64,000 bases of DNA from Achromobacter sp. Bel (GCF_012928505.1 NZ_JABBJN010000002.1:220877-284876); one strand, 5' to 3'; shown: positions 17,839-26,638, counted from the first letter of the stretch. Notes: generated by a model from the letters alone, not told the origin. Program-made: numbers and translations.

Positions 17839-19065
17839 TCAATGCCCGACGGGGCCGTCGCGCCAGAGCAGGCTTGCATCCATCTCCTCGACGCTATTGA
17901 TACCCAGCATCGCCATATTGCGGTCGACTTCGGCGTGCAGCAGGCCGATGGCGTGGGCGACGCCCACTTGCCCCCCAACGGCGGCGGCGTAGTTGAAGGG
18001 GCGCCCCACGAAGACGAAGCGGGCGCCCAACGCCAGCGCCTTGAGCACGTCGCCGCCGCGGCGCACGCCGCTGTCCATCATGACGGTCATGCCGCCGGCC
18101 GCGGCGACCACGCCGGGCAAGGCGCGCAGTGGCGACATCGCACCGTCCAGCTGGCGGCCGCCATGGTTGGAGACGATGACGCCGTCGGCGCCATGTTGGC
18201 GGGCCAGCGCCGCGTCTTGCGGATGCAGGATGCCTTTGATGATCAGGGTGCCGGGCCACTGCTTGCGGATGCGCGCCACGTGTTCCCAGCTCAGGTGGTC
18301 GCGGGCCGTGAAGTCGCGCAGCACCGAGGCGGACACGATGGGCGCGCCGCGCGTGGCGAAGGAATTCTCGAAATGCGGCATGCCGTGCGCCATCAGCGTG
18401 CGCAAGAAAGTGCCTGCCAGCCATCGGGGCCGGGTCAGCCCGTCCCAGGCCAGGCGCAGGCCGGGCTTGAGCGGCGTCGAGAAACCGGTGCGCACGTTGT
18501 TTTCGCGGTTGGCCGAAACCGGGATGTCCACGGTCAGCACCAGCGTCTCGTAGCCTGCGCGGCGGGCCCGTTTGACCAGCGCATCGATCTTTGTGGGGTC
18601 GCCTGGCAGATAGGCCTGGAACCAGGTGCCGGGGGCTTCACGGATGACGTCTTCCAGCGGGATGAGCGAGGTGCCACTCAGGATGGCCGGGATGTTCTGC
18701 TGGCGCGCCGCGCGCGCCAGCACGACATCGCCGCGGTACGCCGACAAGGCGCTGATGCCCATCGGCGCGATGCCGAACGGCGATGCGTAGCGGTGGCCGA
18801 ACAGTTCCGTTTGTTGCGTGCGCCGGGACACGTCGACCAGCACGCGCGGCGCGAAGGCGTACTGGGCGAACGCCTGGCGGTTGTCGTAGAGGGATTGATT
18901 GTCTTCGGCAGCCCCGGCGATATAGCCGAAGATGGGCCGGGGCAAGCGCCGCCGCGCCGCCGCTTCGAAGTCGTCCAGGGACAACATGCGGGCAAGCGCG
19001 CGCGGCAAGGGCTGGCGGGTGGCGGCGCCGCTGGGCGCAGTGATGGGCAGGGCGGTGGATGTCAT
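17839..19065 (-). CDS. FMN-dependent alpha-hydroxy acid dehydrogenase (lldD-like)
   Basis: Oxidises L-lactate or a related 2-hydroxy acid (mandelate, glycolate) and passes electrons to quinone or oxygen; 408 residues. Family motifs: YIAGAAEDNQSLYDN, FGIAPMGISALSAYRGDV, the FMN-binding TVDIPVSANRENN, and the active-site SNHGGRQLDGAMSPL with the catalytic His and Arg, followed by MDSGVRRGGDVLKALALGA. Exact substrate cannot be told. The 129-base gap before psd holds a GC hairpin near 19162-19183 and repeated AAAGCGAA words, possibly a control site for this gene. Confidence 0.88.
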   Translation of the reverse strand: MTSTALPITAPSGAATRQPLPRALARMLSLDDFEAAARRRLPRPIFGYIAGAAEDNQSLYDNRQAFAQYAFAPRVLVDVSRRTQQTELFGHRYASPFGIAPMGISALSAYRGDVVLARAARQQNIPAILSGTSLIPLEDVIREAPGTWFQAYLPGDPTKIDALVKRARRAGYETLVLTVDIPVSANRENNVRTGFSTPLKPGLRLAWDGLTRPRWLAGTFLRTLMAHGMPHFENSFATRGAPIVSASVLRDFTARDHLSWEHVARIRKQWPGTLIIKGILHPQDAALARQHGADGVIVSNHGGRQLDGAMSPLRALPGVVAAAGGMTVMMDSGVRRGGDVLKALALGARFVFVGRPFNYAAAVGGQVGVAHAIGLLHAEVDRNMAMLGINSVEEMDASLLWRDGPVGH

Positions 19066-19194
19066 GGCGGGCCGGCAAAAGCCCTAATCTACCAACCCCG
19101 CTTTATGGCAGAAAGCGAATTAATAAGGAAAAACAAATTCGCTAAAAGCGAAATAACCAGGGCGGCGCCCGACTGGGGGCGCCGTTGGCCGCAT

Positions 19195-20064
19195 TCAGGC
19201 CTGCGCCGGCAATGCCAACAGTTCGCCCATGCGCACGGGGCCCAGTACCGAAGGCGTGTCGGCCCAGCGGACCTTGTTCGGTCCGAACAGCACGATGGCG
19301 GTGGAGCCAAGCTTGAAGCGGCCCATTTCGGCGCCTTTCGCCAGATGGATCGGCGCACGCGCCACGTCGTCGTAGCGCACGGATTTGACGCGGCGCTTGT
19401 AGGGCGTGACCAGCCCGGCCCAGACCGTTTCGATGGACGCGACGATCATCGCGCCAACCAGGATGAGGGCCATGGGGCCGTGTTCAGTGTCGAACAGGCA
19501 GACGACGCGCTCGTTGCGGGCGAACAGGCGCGGCACGTTGCGGGCGGTCAGCGGGTTCACCGAGAACAGGCGGCCAGGTACATGGACCATCTCGCGCAGC
19601 GTGCCGGCAACGGGCATGTGCACGCGGTGATAGTCCTTCGGCGACAGATACACCGTGGCGAATTCGCCGCCCTGGAACGGCGCGGCGCGCTCGGTGTCGC
19701 CGCCCAGCAGATCGACCAGGCCGTAGCTGTGGCCCTTGGCCTGGAAGATTCGGCCCTGTTCGATGGCGCCCATCTGGCTGATGGCGCCGTCGGCCGGACA
19801 CAGCACGGAGCCGGGCTCGTCGTCCATCGGACGCGCATCATCTTTGAGCGCGCGCGTGAAAAAGTCGTTGAAGCAGTCGTAAGCCAGCGGGTCTTCTTGC
19901 ACGGCTTCGCGCATGTCCACGCCGTACTTGCGAACAAAGCGCGAGATCATCCAATTCTTGACCGCGGGTTCCCGGCAGTCTGAAGCGTATCCGAAAAAGC
20001 GCGACACCAGGTGGTGGGGCGCAAGATACTGGCTGGCGAGGAATACTTGGTCTTTGATCGTCAT
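19195..20064 (-). CDS. psd: Phosphatidylserine decarboxylase proenzyme
   Basis: Makes phosphatidylethanolamine from phosphatidylserine at the inner membrane; 289 residues. Self-cleavage at the LGST motif (Gly253-Ser254) produces the pyruvoyl cofactor. The Asp-His-Ser triad is visible as PADGAI (Asp92), DYHRVHMP (His149) and Ser254. The protein ends soon after, with a short alpha chain as usual. Preceded by a leader with two hairpins, the second a terminator with a U-tract ending only 12 bases before the ATG. Confidence 0.95.
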   Translation of the reverse strand: MTIKDQVFLASQYLAPHHLVSRFFGYASDCREPAVKNWMISRFVRKYGVDMREAVQEDPLAYDCFNDFFTRALKDDARPMDDEPGSVLCPADGAISQMGAIEQGRIFQAKGHSYGLVDLLGGDTERAAPFQGGEFATVYLSPKDYHRVHMPVAGTLREMVHVPGRLFSVNPLTARNVPRLFARNERVVCLFDTEHGPMALILVGAMIVASIETVWAGLVTPYKRRVKSVRYDDVARAPIHLAKGAEMGRFKLGSTAIVLFGPNKVRWADTPSVLGPVRMGELLALPAQA

Positions 20065-20076
20065 CTACGAGCGCTG

Positions 20077-20105
20077 AAAAAACGCGTCCCGCAGACAGCG
20101 GGACG
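20077..20105 (-). terminator. Intrinsic terminator/attenuator between ABC-F gene and psd
   Basis: On the minus strand CGTCCCGC-TGTCT-GCGGGACG forms a perfect 8-bp stem, followed within 2 bases by six Ts (20077-20082). A second hairpin, TGCCCGCAC/GTGCGGGCA (20117-20151), stands just upstream, and a TACAAT lies at 20161-20166. Because the psd ATG is only 12 bases beyond the T run, psd must be read through this terminator or be controlled by it. Confidence 0.65.
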
Positions 20106-20172
20106 TGGTTGAAGGCTGCCCGCACAAGTCAGCGGGAGGACCGTGCGGGCAATTCGCGGGATTGTAACGCGA

Positions 20173-21804
20173 TCAGGCGGCTTTGGCGGCCAATTTGGTC
20201 TTGTAGAGCCAGTCTTTATAGTCGTCCAGATCGCCGTCGAAGGGGCTGACGGCGCCATCGGCCACGATAATGAATTCGTCGGTGGTCGCGCGCAGCAAGT
20301 GGCGGTCGTGCGACACCAGCATCAGCGTGCCTTCGAATTGCGCCAGCGCGGTGGTCAGCGCCTCGCGTGTTTCCAGATCCAGGTGGTTGGTGGGCTCGTC
20401 CAGCAACAGCAGGTTAGGGCGCTGCCAAACGATCAGCGCCAGCGCCAGCCGCGCCTTTTCGCCGCCGGAAAACGGGGCGATGGAGCTGGTGGCCATGTTG
20501 CCGTTGAAGTTGAAGCTGCCCAGGAAGTTGCGCAGTTCCTGCTCGCGCACGGTAGGCGCGATTTTCATCATGTGCCACAGCGGCGATTCGTCATGGCGCA
20601 GCATCTCGACCTGGTGCTGGGCGAAGTAGCCGATCGACAGGCCTTTGTTGAATTGCGTGTCGCCCGCCAGCGATTCGAGGTCGCCCGCGATGGTCTTGAT
20701 GAAGGTGGACTTGCCCGCGCCGTTGATGCCCAGCAGCCCGATCCGCTGTCCGGCTTGCAACGAGAAGTTGATGCCCGCCACGATGATCTTGTCGGACACG
20801 GCTTGCGTGTCTTCGTCTTCGACGCGATAGCCGGCGCTGACCTTGTCCATCGTCAGCAGCGGATTCGGGGCGCGCAGCGGTTCGCGGAATTCAAAAGAGA
20901 ATTCGGCGGCGGCGCGCAGCGGCGCCACTTCTTCCATGCGGGCCAGCGCCTTGATGCGGCTTTGCGCTTGGCGCGCCTTGCTGGCCTGGGCCTTGAACCG
21001 GTCGATGAAGGACTGCAGGTGCGAGCGCTGACGCATCTGCTTTTCCATCATGCCTTGCGCCAGTTCCAGCTGGGCGGCGCGTTGGCGCTCGAAGGACGAA
21101 TAGTTGCCCGAGTAGCGCTTGAGCTTGCGTTCGTCGATGTGGACGATGACGTTGACCACGCCGTCCAGGAAGTCGCGGTCGTGCGAGATGACGATGAGCG
21201 TGCCGGGATAGCGCTTGAGCCAATCCTCCAGCCAGATGATCGCGTCCAGATCCAGGTGGTTGGTGGGCTCGTCCAGCAGCAGCAGGTCGGACGGGCACAT
21301 CAGCGCTTGAGCCAGGTTCAGACGCATGCGCCAGCCGCCGGAGAAACTGGTCAGCGGCAAGTGCATCTGGGCCTGCGTGAAGCCCAGGCCGGTCAGCAAC
21401 TGTTCGGCGCGCGAGTGCACGGTATAGGCGTCGGCATCGGCCAGCGCGGCGTAGATGTCACCCATGCGCAAACCGTTCTCGGCGCTTTCCGGCTCGGCTT
21501 CCAGCGCCGCCAGTTCCGCTTCAAGCTTACGCAGCGTGACGTCGCCGTCGATCGCATATTCGATGGCCGGGCGGTCCAGCGCGGGCGTTTCCTGCGCAAC
21601 ATACGCCATGCGCCAGCTGGAGGGGTAGTCCAGGTCGCCCTGGTCGGCGTGCAGCGTGCCGCGCAGCAGGCCGAAGAGGCTCGACTTGCCGGCGCCGTTG
21701 GCGCCGATCAGGCCGATCTTGTCGCCTGGGTTCAGCAGCAGGTCGACCTTGTCGAGCAAGGGCTTGACGCCGCGCATGAGTGAAACTTGTTGGAAGCGGA
21801 TCAT
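20173..21804 (-). CDS. ABC-F family ATPase (YheS-like)
   Basis: Cytosolic translation-associated ATPase with two ABC domains, 543 residues from ATG at 21804. Walker A motifs GANGAGKSS and GINGAGKST, signature motifs SFSGGWRMRLNLA and FSGGEKARLALAL, and Walker B LLLDEPTNHLDLD (twice) are intact. A charged linker (about residues 230-310) with the P-site tRNA interaction helices joins the domains. It is shorter than E. coli YheS (637 residues), lacking the C-terminal extension. Acts on stalled ribosomes in relatives; the specific role is unknown. Confidence 0.92.
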   Translation of the reverse strand: MIRFQQVSLMRGVKPLLDKVDLLLNPGDKIGLIGANGAGKSSLFGLLRGTLHADQGDLDYPSSWRMAYVAQETPALDRPAIEYAIDGDVTLRKLEAELAALEAEPESAENGLRMGDIYAALADADAYTVHSRAEQLLTGLGFTQAQMHLPLTSFSGGWRMRLNLAQALMCPSDLLLLDEPTNHLDLDAIIWLEDWLKRYPGTLIVISHDRDFLDGVVNVIVHIDERKLKRYSGNYSSFERQRAAQLELAQGMMEKQMRQRSHLQSFIDRFKAQASKARQAQSRIKALARMEEVAPLRAAAEFSFEFREPLRAPNPLLTMDKVSAGYRVEDEDTQAVSDKIIVAGINFSLQAGQRIGLLGINGAGKSTFIKTIAGDLESLAGDTQFNKGLSIGYFAQHQVEMLRHDESPLWHMMKIAPTVREQELRNFLGSFNFNGNMATSSIAPFSGGEKARLALALIVWQRPNLLLLDEPTNHLDLETREALTTALAQFEGTLMLVSHDRHLLRATTDEFIIVADGAVSPFDGDLDDYKDWLYKTKLAAKAA

Positions 21805-22059
21805 GAATCGTGTGGCAGGGGGTGGCGCGGCAGGCGCGCGGCAAGGCTCCCGCCACAAGGCGCGGCGCAAAAAAGGGAACCGGGGCGGGATCGCGCGCGA
21901 CGCTGGCGAACTGATGGATGCAGTCGGACGCGACGGGCGAAAAAGACGGGCGGCCGATAAGGGTCGCCGTCCAGTCATGGGCGATATTGTACCGGGCCGC
22001 GCGCATTGACGCAGGCGAGCGGGCAGATCGGGGCCGGCGACGGGCGATTTCACCGGGAA

Positions 22060-22137
22060 ATTGCCCTGATTCCACCCTGATATTGCGTCGATTCCGGGGT
22101 GAGGCCGCCGCAGGGCGGTATTGCCTTGATGCCGCCC
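22060..22137. repeat. Imperfect 18-base direct repeat in a 346-base gene-free gap
   Basis: ATTGCCCTGATTCCACCC (22060-22077) recurs as ATTGCCTTGATGCCGCCC (22120-22137), 15 of 18 bases the same, with a weaker third copy near 22081. The gap 21805-22150 between the ABC-F and CitE-like genes otherwise contains no gene that I can support; this could be a dispersed intergenic repeat unit. Confidence 0.4.
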
Positions 22138-22146
22138 TGCGGCGGC
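22104..22146. other. Strong 15-bp hairpin downstream of the CitE-like gene
   Basis: GCCGCCGCAGGGCGG (22104-22118) pairs perfectly with CCGCCCTGCGGCGGC (22132-22146) across a 13-base loop. It begins 4 bases after the stop of the leftward CitE-like gene. No T-tract follows, so it is more likely an mRNA-stabilising or Rho-linked structure than a simple terminator. Confidence 0.5.
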
Positions 22147-22150
22147 GAGG

Positions 22151-23020
22151 TTATCCCCCCGTGATCGCCGCAGCTAGCACCAACAGCCGTTCGGCTTCCT
22201 GAGCGTGCAGGTTTTCGACCAGGGCGCCATCGACCACGGCCACGCCCTGGCCGGCCGCCTGCGCGGCGCGCCACGCCTCCAGGCGCTTGCGGGCGCTGGC
22301 CAGTTCCGCATCGGTGGGGGCGAACGCGTCGTTCGCGGCGGCGATCTGCCTGGGATGGATCAGCGTCTTGCCGTCAAAGCCTTGATCGCGGCCCTGGCGG
22401 CAGGCCGCGGCCAAGCCCGCGTCGTCCTGCAGGTCCAGATGGACGCCATCCAGTACGGCCAGGCCGTGCGCCCGGGCGGCCATCACGGCAAGGGAACGCG
22501 CCAGCAGCGTTTCTTCGCGCGAGGGCGTGTGGCGGGCGTGCAGGTCTTTGACCAGGTCGGAGGTGCCCACCACGATGGCGGCCAGTCGGGGCTGGCCGCC
22601 CGCGATCGCATCCAGGCGCAGGAAGCCCAACGGGGTTTCCGCCATGGCCCACAATGGCAGATCGGGCGGCGCGCCCGCGGCGTCCAGCGCCTGCGCCAGC
22701 GCGGCCAACTGGCTGGCCGCTTGCACCTTGGGCAGCAGCACGGCGTCGGCGCCGGCCTGCGCGATGGCGATGACGTCGTCCTGGCCCCACGGGGTGTCTA
22801 GCGCATTGATGCGCACGATGCATTCGCGCCGGCCGTAGCCGCCTTCCTGCAGGGCGCGGACGACTTGCTCGCGGGCATGTGCCTTGGCGTCGGGCGCGAC
22901 GGCGTCTTCAAGATCCAGGATCAGCGCGTCGGCGTCCAGGCTGCGTGCCTTGTCCAGCGCGCGCACGTTGGCGCCCGGCATGTAGAGGACCGAGCGGCGG
23001 GGGCGGATAGGGTGCGTCAT
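22151..23020 (-). CDS. CitE-like HpcH/HpaI aldolase family CoA-ester lyase
   Basis: TIM-barrel lyase of the citrate lyase beta subunit family, 289 residues. Signature segments: RRSVLYMPGANVRALDKA at the N-terminus, DALILDLEDAVAPDAKAHAR (metal-binding Glu/Asp), IVRINALDTPWGQDD, LLPKV, WAMAETPLGFLRLD and the C-terminal GFDGKTLIHPRQI. Relatives cleave malyl-, citramalyl- or beta-hydroxyacyl-CoA. No citD or citF partners are present, so it is a stand-alone enzyme. Its start is 10 bases after the response-regulator stop, so they share a transcript. Confidence 0.88.
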   Translation of the reverse strand: MTHPIRPRRSVLYMPGANVRALDKARSLDADALILDLEDAVAPDAKAHAREQVVRALQEGGYGRRECIVRINALDTPWGQDDVIAIAQAGADAVLLPKVQAASQLAALAQALDAAGAPPDLPLWAMAETPLGFLRLDAIAGGQPRLAAIVVGTSDLVKDLHARHTPSREETLLARSLAVMAARAHGLAVLDGVHLDLQDDAGLAAACRQGRDQGFDGKTLIHPRQIAAANDAFAPTDAELASARKRLEAWRAAQAAGQGVAVVDGALVENLHAQEAERLLVLAAAITGG

Positions 23021-23030
23021 AAGAGGCCTG

Positions 23031-23750
23031 TCAGGGCTTGAGGTTGCCGACGATCTGCACGGGCGTCGTACAGACGTAGCCTACGCCATACACGGTGCGG
23101 ATGCCCATGTCGCCGCCGGCCTGCGCCCGCAGCTTGCGGCGCAGCCGGTGCATGTGCGCATCCAGCCGGTGGGTGTCGTAGGCGTCGGCGCTGGCGCCCA
23201 GCGCTTCGACCAGGCGACCGCGCGACAGCGGCAGCGGCGCGGCCTGGATCAGTGCGCCGATCAGCCGGCTTTCGGTATCGGTGATGTCGACGCAGACCTG
23301 CGCGGGCGACATCAGCGTCCGGCGGGAGGGATCGAAACGCCAGGCGTCGGATTGCGGGTCGTTGCCCGCCGCCGGCGGCACGACGCGCAGCCGGCGCGAC
23401 AGCGACACCAGGGTTGCGCCCAACTCGGCCAGGTTGACGGGTTTGGTCAGATAGTGGTCGGCGCCCAGACTCAAGCCCGACACCTTGTCTTCGCTCAGGA
23501 GCCGCCCCGTCAGCATGATGATGCCCATCGACGGATAGGTCGTGCGCAGATGCGAAACGCGAGTCAGCGCGTCGCCGTCGGGAAGCATGGCATCCAGCAC
23601 CAGGATGCCGGGCGTCACCGTCAGCAATAGCTGGTCGAGCTCGGCCAGCGAGCCTGCGGTGAGGATGGCTTTATCCAGGCCAAGGTCCTGGATGTATTCG
23701 GCGATGGTGTCGCGCCAGTCTCCGTGGTCGTCGACGATGATGATTGTCAC
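23031..23750 (-). CDS. OmpR-type response regulator
   Basis: Two-component regulator, 239 residues: receiver domain about 1-115 with acidic pair Asp7-Asp8, phosphoacceptor Asp53 (VLDAMLPDGD) and Lys103 (LTKPV), then a winged-helix DNA-binding domain of OmpR type ending GIRTVYGVGYVC. No histidine kinase gene is beside it, so it is an orphan in this window. It is upstream of, and probably co-transcribed with, the CitE-like lyase gene. Confidence 0.9.
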   Translation of the reverse strand: MTIIIVDDHGDWRDTIAEYIQDLGLDKAILTAGSLAELDQLLLTVTPGILVLDAMLPDGDALTRVSHLRTTYPSMGIIMLTGRLLSEDKVSGLSLGADHYLTKPVNLAELGATLVSLSRRLRVVPPAAGNDPQSDAWRFDPSRRTLMSPAQVCVDITDTESRLIGALIQAAPLPLSRGRLVEALGASADAYDTHRLDAHMHRLRRKLRAQAGGDMGIRTVYGVGYVCTTPVQIVGNLKP

Positions 23751-24040
23751 GGCGCGGTCCGTCCACGGGCTTGCGCGCGAGGCGCTCCAAGGGCAAGCAC
23801 GCTTGTCGCTCTTGTCATGTGCTACGGCTTCTTATCTGGGGGAGTCGCTGCGCGGGCGCACGTCCGGACGGGGCGCGATACGTTTTGTATCGTTGGCGCT
23901 TGCGGAGAATATCATCATCCCCGGATTGCGGCGCCGCGGCAAACCGCGTGGATGACATCCGCATGCGGAAGCAACCTGGGGTGATCAAAAATTGCGCAGT
24001 CCGTGCGGCATCGCCTGAATCGCCGGCTGTCGTGCATCGG

Positions 24041-24079
24041 GCCGAGTCTTATCCACAGAAATTGTGGATAAGACTCGGC
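24041..24079. other. Perfect 17-bp palindrome containing two inverted consensus DnaA boxes
   Basis: The arm GCCGAGTCTTATCCACA (24041-24057) is repeated exactly in inverse at 24063-24079 around the loop GAAAT. Each arm contains the 9-base DnaA-box consensus TTATCCACA (24049-24057 and, on the other strand, 24063-24071). It lies 18 bases after the stop of the leftward gene at 24098, but no T-tract follows on that strand, so it is not a standard terminator. The rest of the gap 23751-24097 shows no gene. Confidence 0.6.
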
Positions 24080-24097
24080 TGGCTGGCGCCATCCGAT

Positions 24098-24622
24098 TTA
24101 TGTAGGCAAGTATTCCACAGGCACCCCTTGCGGCACCTTGCGCATACGGTCGCGCTCGATGCGCACGGACGAGAACCGGGTCTTGCGGGCGGCGGCGTTC
24201 TGCAGCAGCACCGACAGCACGGCCCCTTTGTCCTGGATCCATTGCGTTTTGCCGCGCAGCAGCTTCAGGGCATTCTCGACGGTGCCCAGCCGGTACGACA
24301 TGGCATTGATCTGCACCGATGTCTTGCCGTTGAAGGCAGCCGGCTCCTGTTCGGTGATGGCGGCGGCATCCAGGTTGTTGCTGTCGTGGTCGACGCGATA
24401 GATGAACTTCAGGCCGCTGTGCGGGTCTTGCACCACGATGAGCTTGTCCGACCCCGAGACATCGGACAGCATGCCGATGACAAGCGATTCGACCAGCTGG
24501 TTGCCGCGCTGTTCTTCCGTGTAGATGAAAACGGTGTGGCGCGCCTGGGGGGATGCGGCCGGGACGAGGGGAGAGGGGTCCATACCTGACTTGAAAAAGG
24601 CGGTGAAGGCAACGAGCGCCAT
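24098..24622 (-). CDS. Conserved hypothetical protein
   Basis: 174 residues, not recognised. It has a hydrophobic-leaning N-terminus (MALVAFTAFFKSG) that is too short for a clear signal peptide, then a mixed alpha/beta sequence with HTVFIYTEEQRGNQLVESLVIGML and LIVVQDPHSGLKFIYRVDHDSN, no cysteines, and a basic C-terminal third. An internal ATG (MDPSPLV, residue 14) is an alternative start because the ribosome-binding site before 24622 is weak. Codon use looks native. It ends just before the DnaA-box palindrome. Confidence 0.68.
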   Translation of the reverse strand: MALVAFTAFFKSGMDPSPLVPAASPQARHTVFIYTEEQRGNQLVESLVIGMLSDVSGSDKLIVVQDPHSGLKFIYRVDHDSNNLDAAAITEQEPAAFNGKTSVQINAMSYRLGTVENALKLLRGKTQWIQDKGAVLSVLLQNAAARKTRFSSVRIERDRMRKVPQGVPVEYLPT

Positions 24623-24702
24623 CGGCCCGCCGGTCCTGCGGTAACGGCCTCCGGTTCTTCTGGAACACGGGGCCGGCTGCGAAAAGAGCGTAACGCGCGA
24701 CG

Positions 24703-25302
24703 CTATTGCTGGCGGTGCAAGCGCGCCAGCAGGCGCGCTTTGACCGACGGCCAGTCCTCGTCGAGGATGGCGTAATAGACCATGTCGCGGGTGCGTCCCG
24801 ACTGCGCGATCAGGTGCTTCTTGAACACACCTTCTTCGACGCCGCCGATACGGAGGATGGCTTGCCGCGATTGCGTATTGCTGAGCTCCGTCTTGAAGAC
24901 GACGCGTATGATACCAATTGTTTCAAAGGCGTGCTGCAACAATAGGAATTTCGCTTCGGTGTTCGCGCCGGTACGCTGCACGGCGGGCGTCAGCCAGGTG
25001 GCGCCGATCTCCAGGCGCTTGTGCGGCAGCGCGATATCCATATACCGGGTGGCCCCGATGATCTGCCCCGAGCATTGCTGCACGATGACGAATGGCAGAC
25101 AGGCGCCGTCGCGCTGGCCGGCCAGCGCGCGATCGACGTAGCGGCGCATGTCCTCGGCCGTGGCCACGGGTTCGGGCTGCAAGCGCCAAAGTTCCGGATG
25201 CAGGCCGATGGCGGCCAGCGCCTCAGCGTGGCCGGCGGCAAGCGGCTCCAGGCGAACGACGTCGCCCTCGAGCGTAACGGGTTCAAGCAAAGGAGGGGGC
25301 AT
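24703..25302 (-). CDS. GNAT-family N-acetyltransferase (RimJ/RimL-like)
   Basis: Predicted acetyl-CoA-dependent acyltransferase, 199 residues from ATG at 25302, where the domain starts (PVTLEGDVVRLEPLAAGHAEAL). Typical features are the ATRYMDIALPHKRLEIGATWL strand pair, the acetyl-CoA loop region QRTGANTEAKFLLLQHAFE, and VVFKTELSNTQSRQAILRIG near the C-terminus, as in the RimJ/RimL-type branch. Its substrate (protein N-terminus, amino acid or antibiotic) is unknown. Confidence 0.86.
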   Translation of the reverse strand: MPPPLLEPVTLEGDVVRLEPLAAGHAEALAAIGLHPELWRLQPEPVATAEDMRRYVDRALAGQRDGACLPFVIVQQCSGQIIGATRYMDIALPHKRLEIGATWLTPAVQRTGANTEAKFLLLQHAFETIGIIRVVFKTELSNTQSRQAILRIGGVEEGVFKKHLIAQSGRTRDMVYYAILDEDWPSVKARLLARLHRQQ

Positions 25303-25390
25303 ATCGCAGTCCTGAGTCGGCCAAGTGCAGCGCTGAATTCTACGCCTGCGCCTGCTTGCCGAACACGGGCGCCTGGCGCAGAATCCGCGC

Positions 25391-26629
25391 ATGAAAACAG
25401 ACGTCGTGGTTCTGGGGGCGGGCATCGTCGGGGTTTGCTCCGCCCTGCATCTGCTGGCGCGCGGCCGTTCCGTGACGCTGCTGGACCGGCGAGGCCCGGG
25501 CGAGGAAACCAGCTATGGCAATGCCGGCCTGATTGAGCGCGCCAGCGTCATTCCCTATGCCTTTCCGCGTGATTGGCGCAGCGTGTGGCGGTACGCGCGG
25601 AACAATACGCCGGACGTCAGCTATCACCCGCGCTTCTTGCCACGCGTCGCGCCCTGGTTGCTGCGCTACTGGTGGCATTCATCCCCGGCGCGGCTGGCCC
25701 GCGCGGCCGACGCGATGCTGCCGTTGATCGAGCGCAGCGTGGCCGAACACGATGCGTTAAAGGAAGACGCGCAAGTCTCGCGCCTGTTCCGCCGCAACGG
25801 TTGGATCGACGGCGTGCGAACCGAGGCCGGATTGGCGCGCGCCGTCTCCGAAGCCGAGGCGCTGGCGCCCTATGGACTGAATTACCGTGTGCTGGACCGG
25901 CAGGCGCTGATGGCGCTGGAACCTTCGCTGTCGGCGCGGATGGTGGGCGCGGTGCACTGGCTGGACCCCGTCAACGTGTCGGATCCCGGCGCCGTGACGC
26001 GGGGCTATGCGGCCTTGTTTCAGCAACGCGGCGGACACCTGGCGCGCGGCGATGCCCGCAGCCTGAAGCCGGCGCCTGGCAAGGGCTGGCAATTGCAGGG
26101 CGAGGACGGGGTCATCGAAGCCCGGGACATCGTCGTGGCGCTGGGTCCCTGGTCGCCGGACGTCCTGCGCCCCCTGGGCTATCGCATTCCGATGGCGGTC
26201 AAGCGGGGCTATCACCAGCACTTCGCGCTGGAAGAGGGGGCGACGTTGTCGCATCCGGTGGCGGATATCGACAGCGGTTTCGTCGTGACGCCCATGACGC
26301 TGGGCGTGCGGCTGACGACGGGCGCGGAGTTCGCGGCGCGCGATGCGCCGCCGTCGCCAATCCAGATCCAGCGCACGCGGGCGTTGGCGGGCCAGTTGCT
26401 GCCTTTGGGCGCCGCGGTCGAGCGAGAACCATGGATGGGTTGTCGCCCGTGCATGCCGGACATGCGACCGGTGATCGGGCCAGCGCCACGGCATGACGGG
26501 TTGTGGATGGCGTTCGGCCATGCGCATCACGGCTTTACGCTGGGTCCGGTGACCGGCAAGCTGCTGGCCTGCCTGATCACGGGACAGGCGCCGGATATGG
26601 ATCCGGCGCCCTATGGCTTGCGTCGTTGA
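25391..26629 (+). CDS. FAD-dependent amino acid oxidoreductase (DadA-like)
   Basis: DAO-family flavoprotein, 412 residues, oxidising D-amino acids or secondary amines. The dinucleotide fold is DVVVLGAGIVGVCSALHLLARG at the N-terminus with Asp in LLDRR for FAD; ETSYGNAGLIE follows, as in D-amino acid dehydrogenase small subunits. The C-terminal WMGCRPCMPDMRPVIGPAP and GHAHHGFTLGPVTGKLLA are the DadA signature. Likely tied to the respiratory chain. Physical link with the D-aminoacylase at the left end is too far to imply an operon, but the two could act in one D-amino acid route. Confidence 0.88.
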   Translation: MKTDVVVLGAGIVGVCSALHLLARGRSVTLLDRRGPGEETSYGNAGLIERASVIPYAFPRDWRSVWRYARNNTPDVSYHPRFLPRVAPWLLRYWWHSSPARLARAADAMLPLIERSVAEHDALKEDAQVSRLFRRNGWIDGVRTEAGLARAVSEAEALAPYGLNYRVLDRQALMALEPSLSARMVGAVHWLDPVNVSDPGAVTRGYAALFQQRGGHLARGDARSLKPAPGKGWQLQGEDGVIEARDIVVALGPWSPDVLRPLGYRIPMAVKRGYHQHFALEEGATLSHPVADIDSGFVVTPMTLGVRLTTGAEFAARDAPPSPIQIQRTRALAGQLLPLGAAVEREPWMGCRPCMPDMRPVIGPAPRHDGLWMAFGHAHHGFTLGPVTGKLLACLITGQAPDMDPAPYGLRR

Positions 26630-26638
26630 CGCGCAGGC

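Noticed and set aside
17842..19983. A 713-codon open frame on the plus strand
   Set aside because: It runs antisense across lldD-like and psd genes, has the composition of a GC-rich shadow frame and no domain. The minus-strand genes have clear motifs.
24041..24079. Palindrome read as an intrinsic terminator of the gene at 24098
   Set aside because: No T-tract follows on the minus strand, and the two exact DnaA boxes are a better description.
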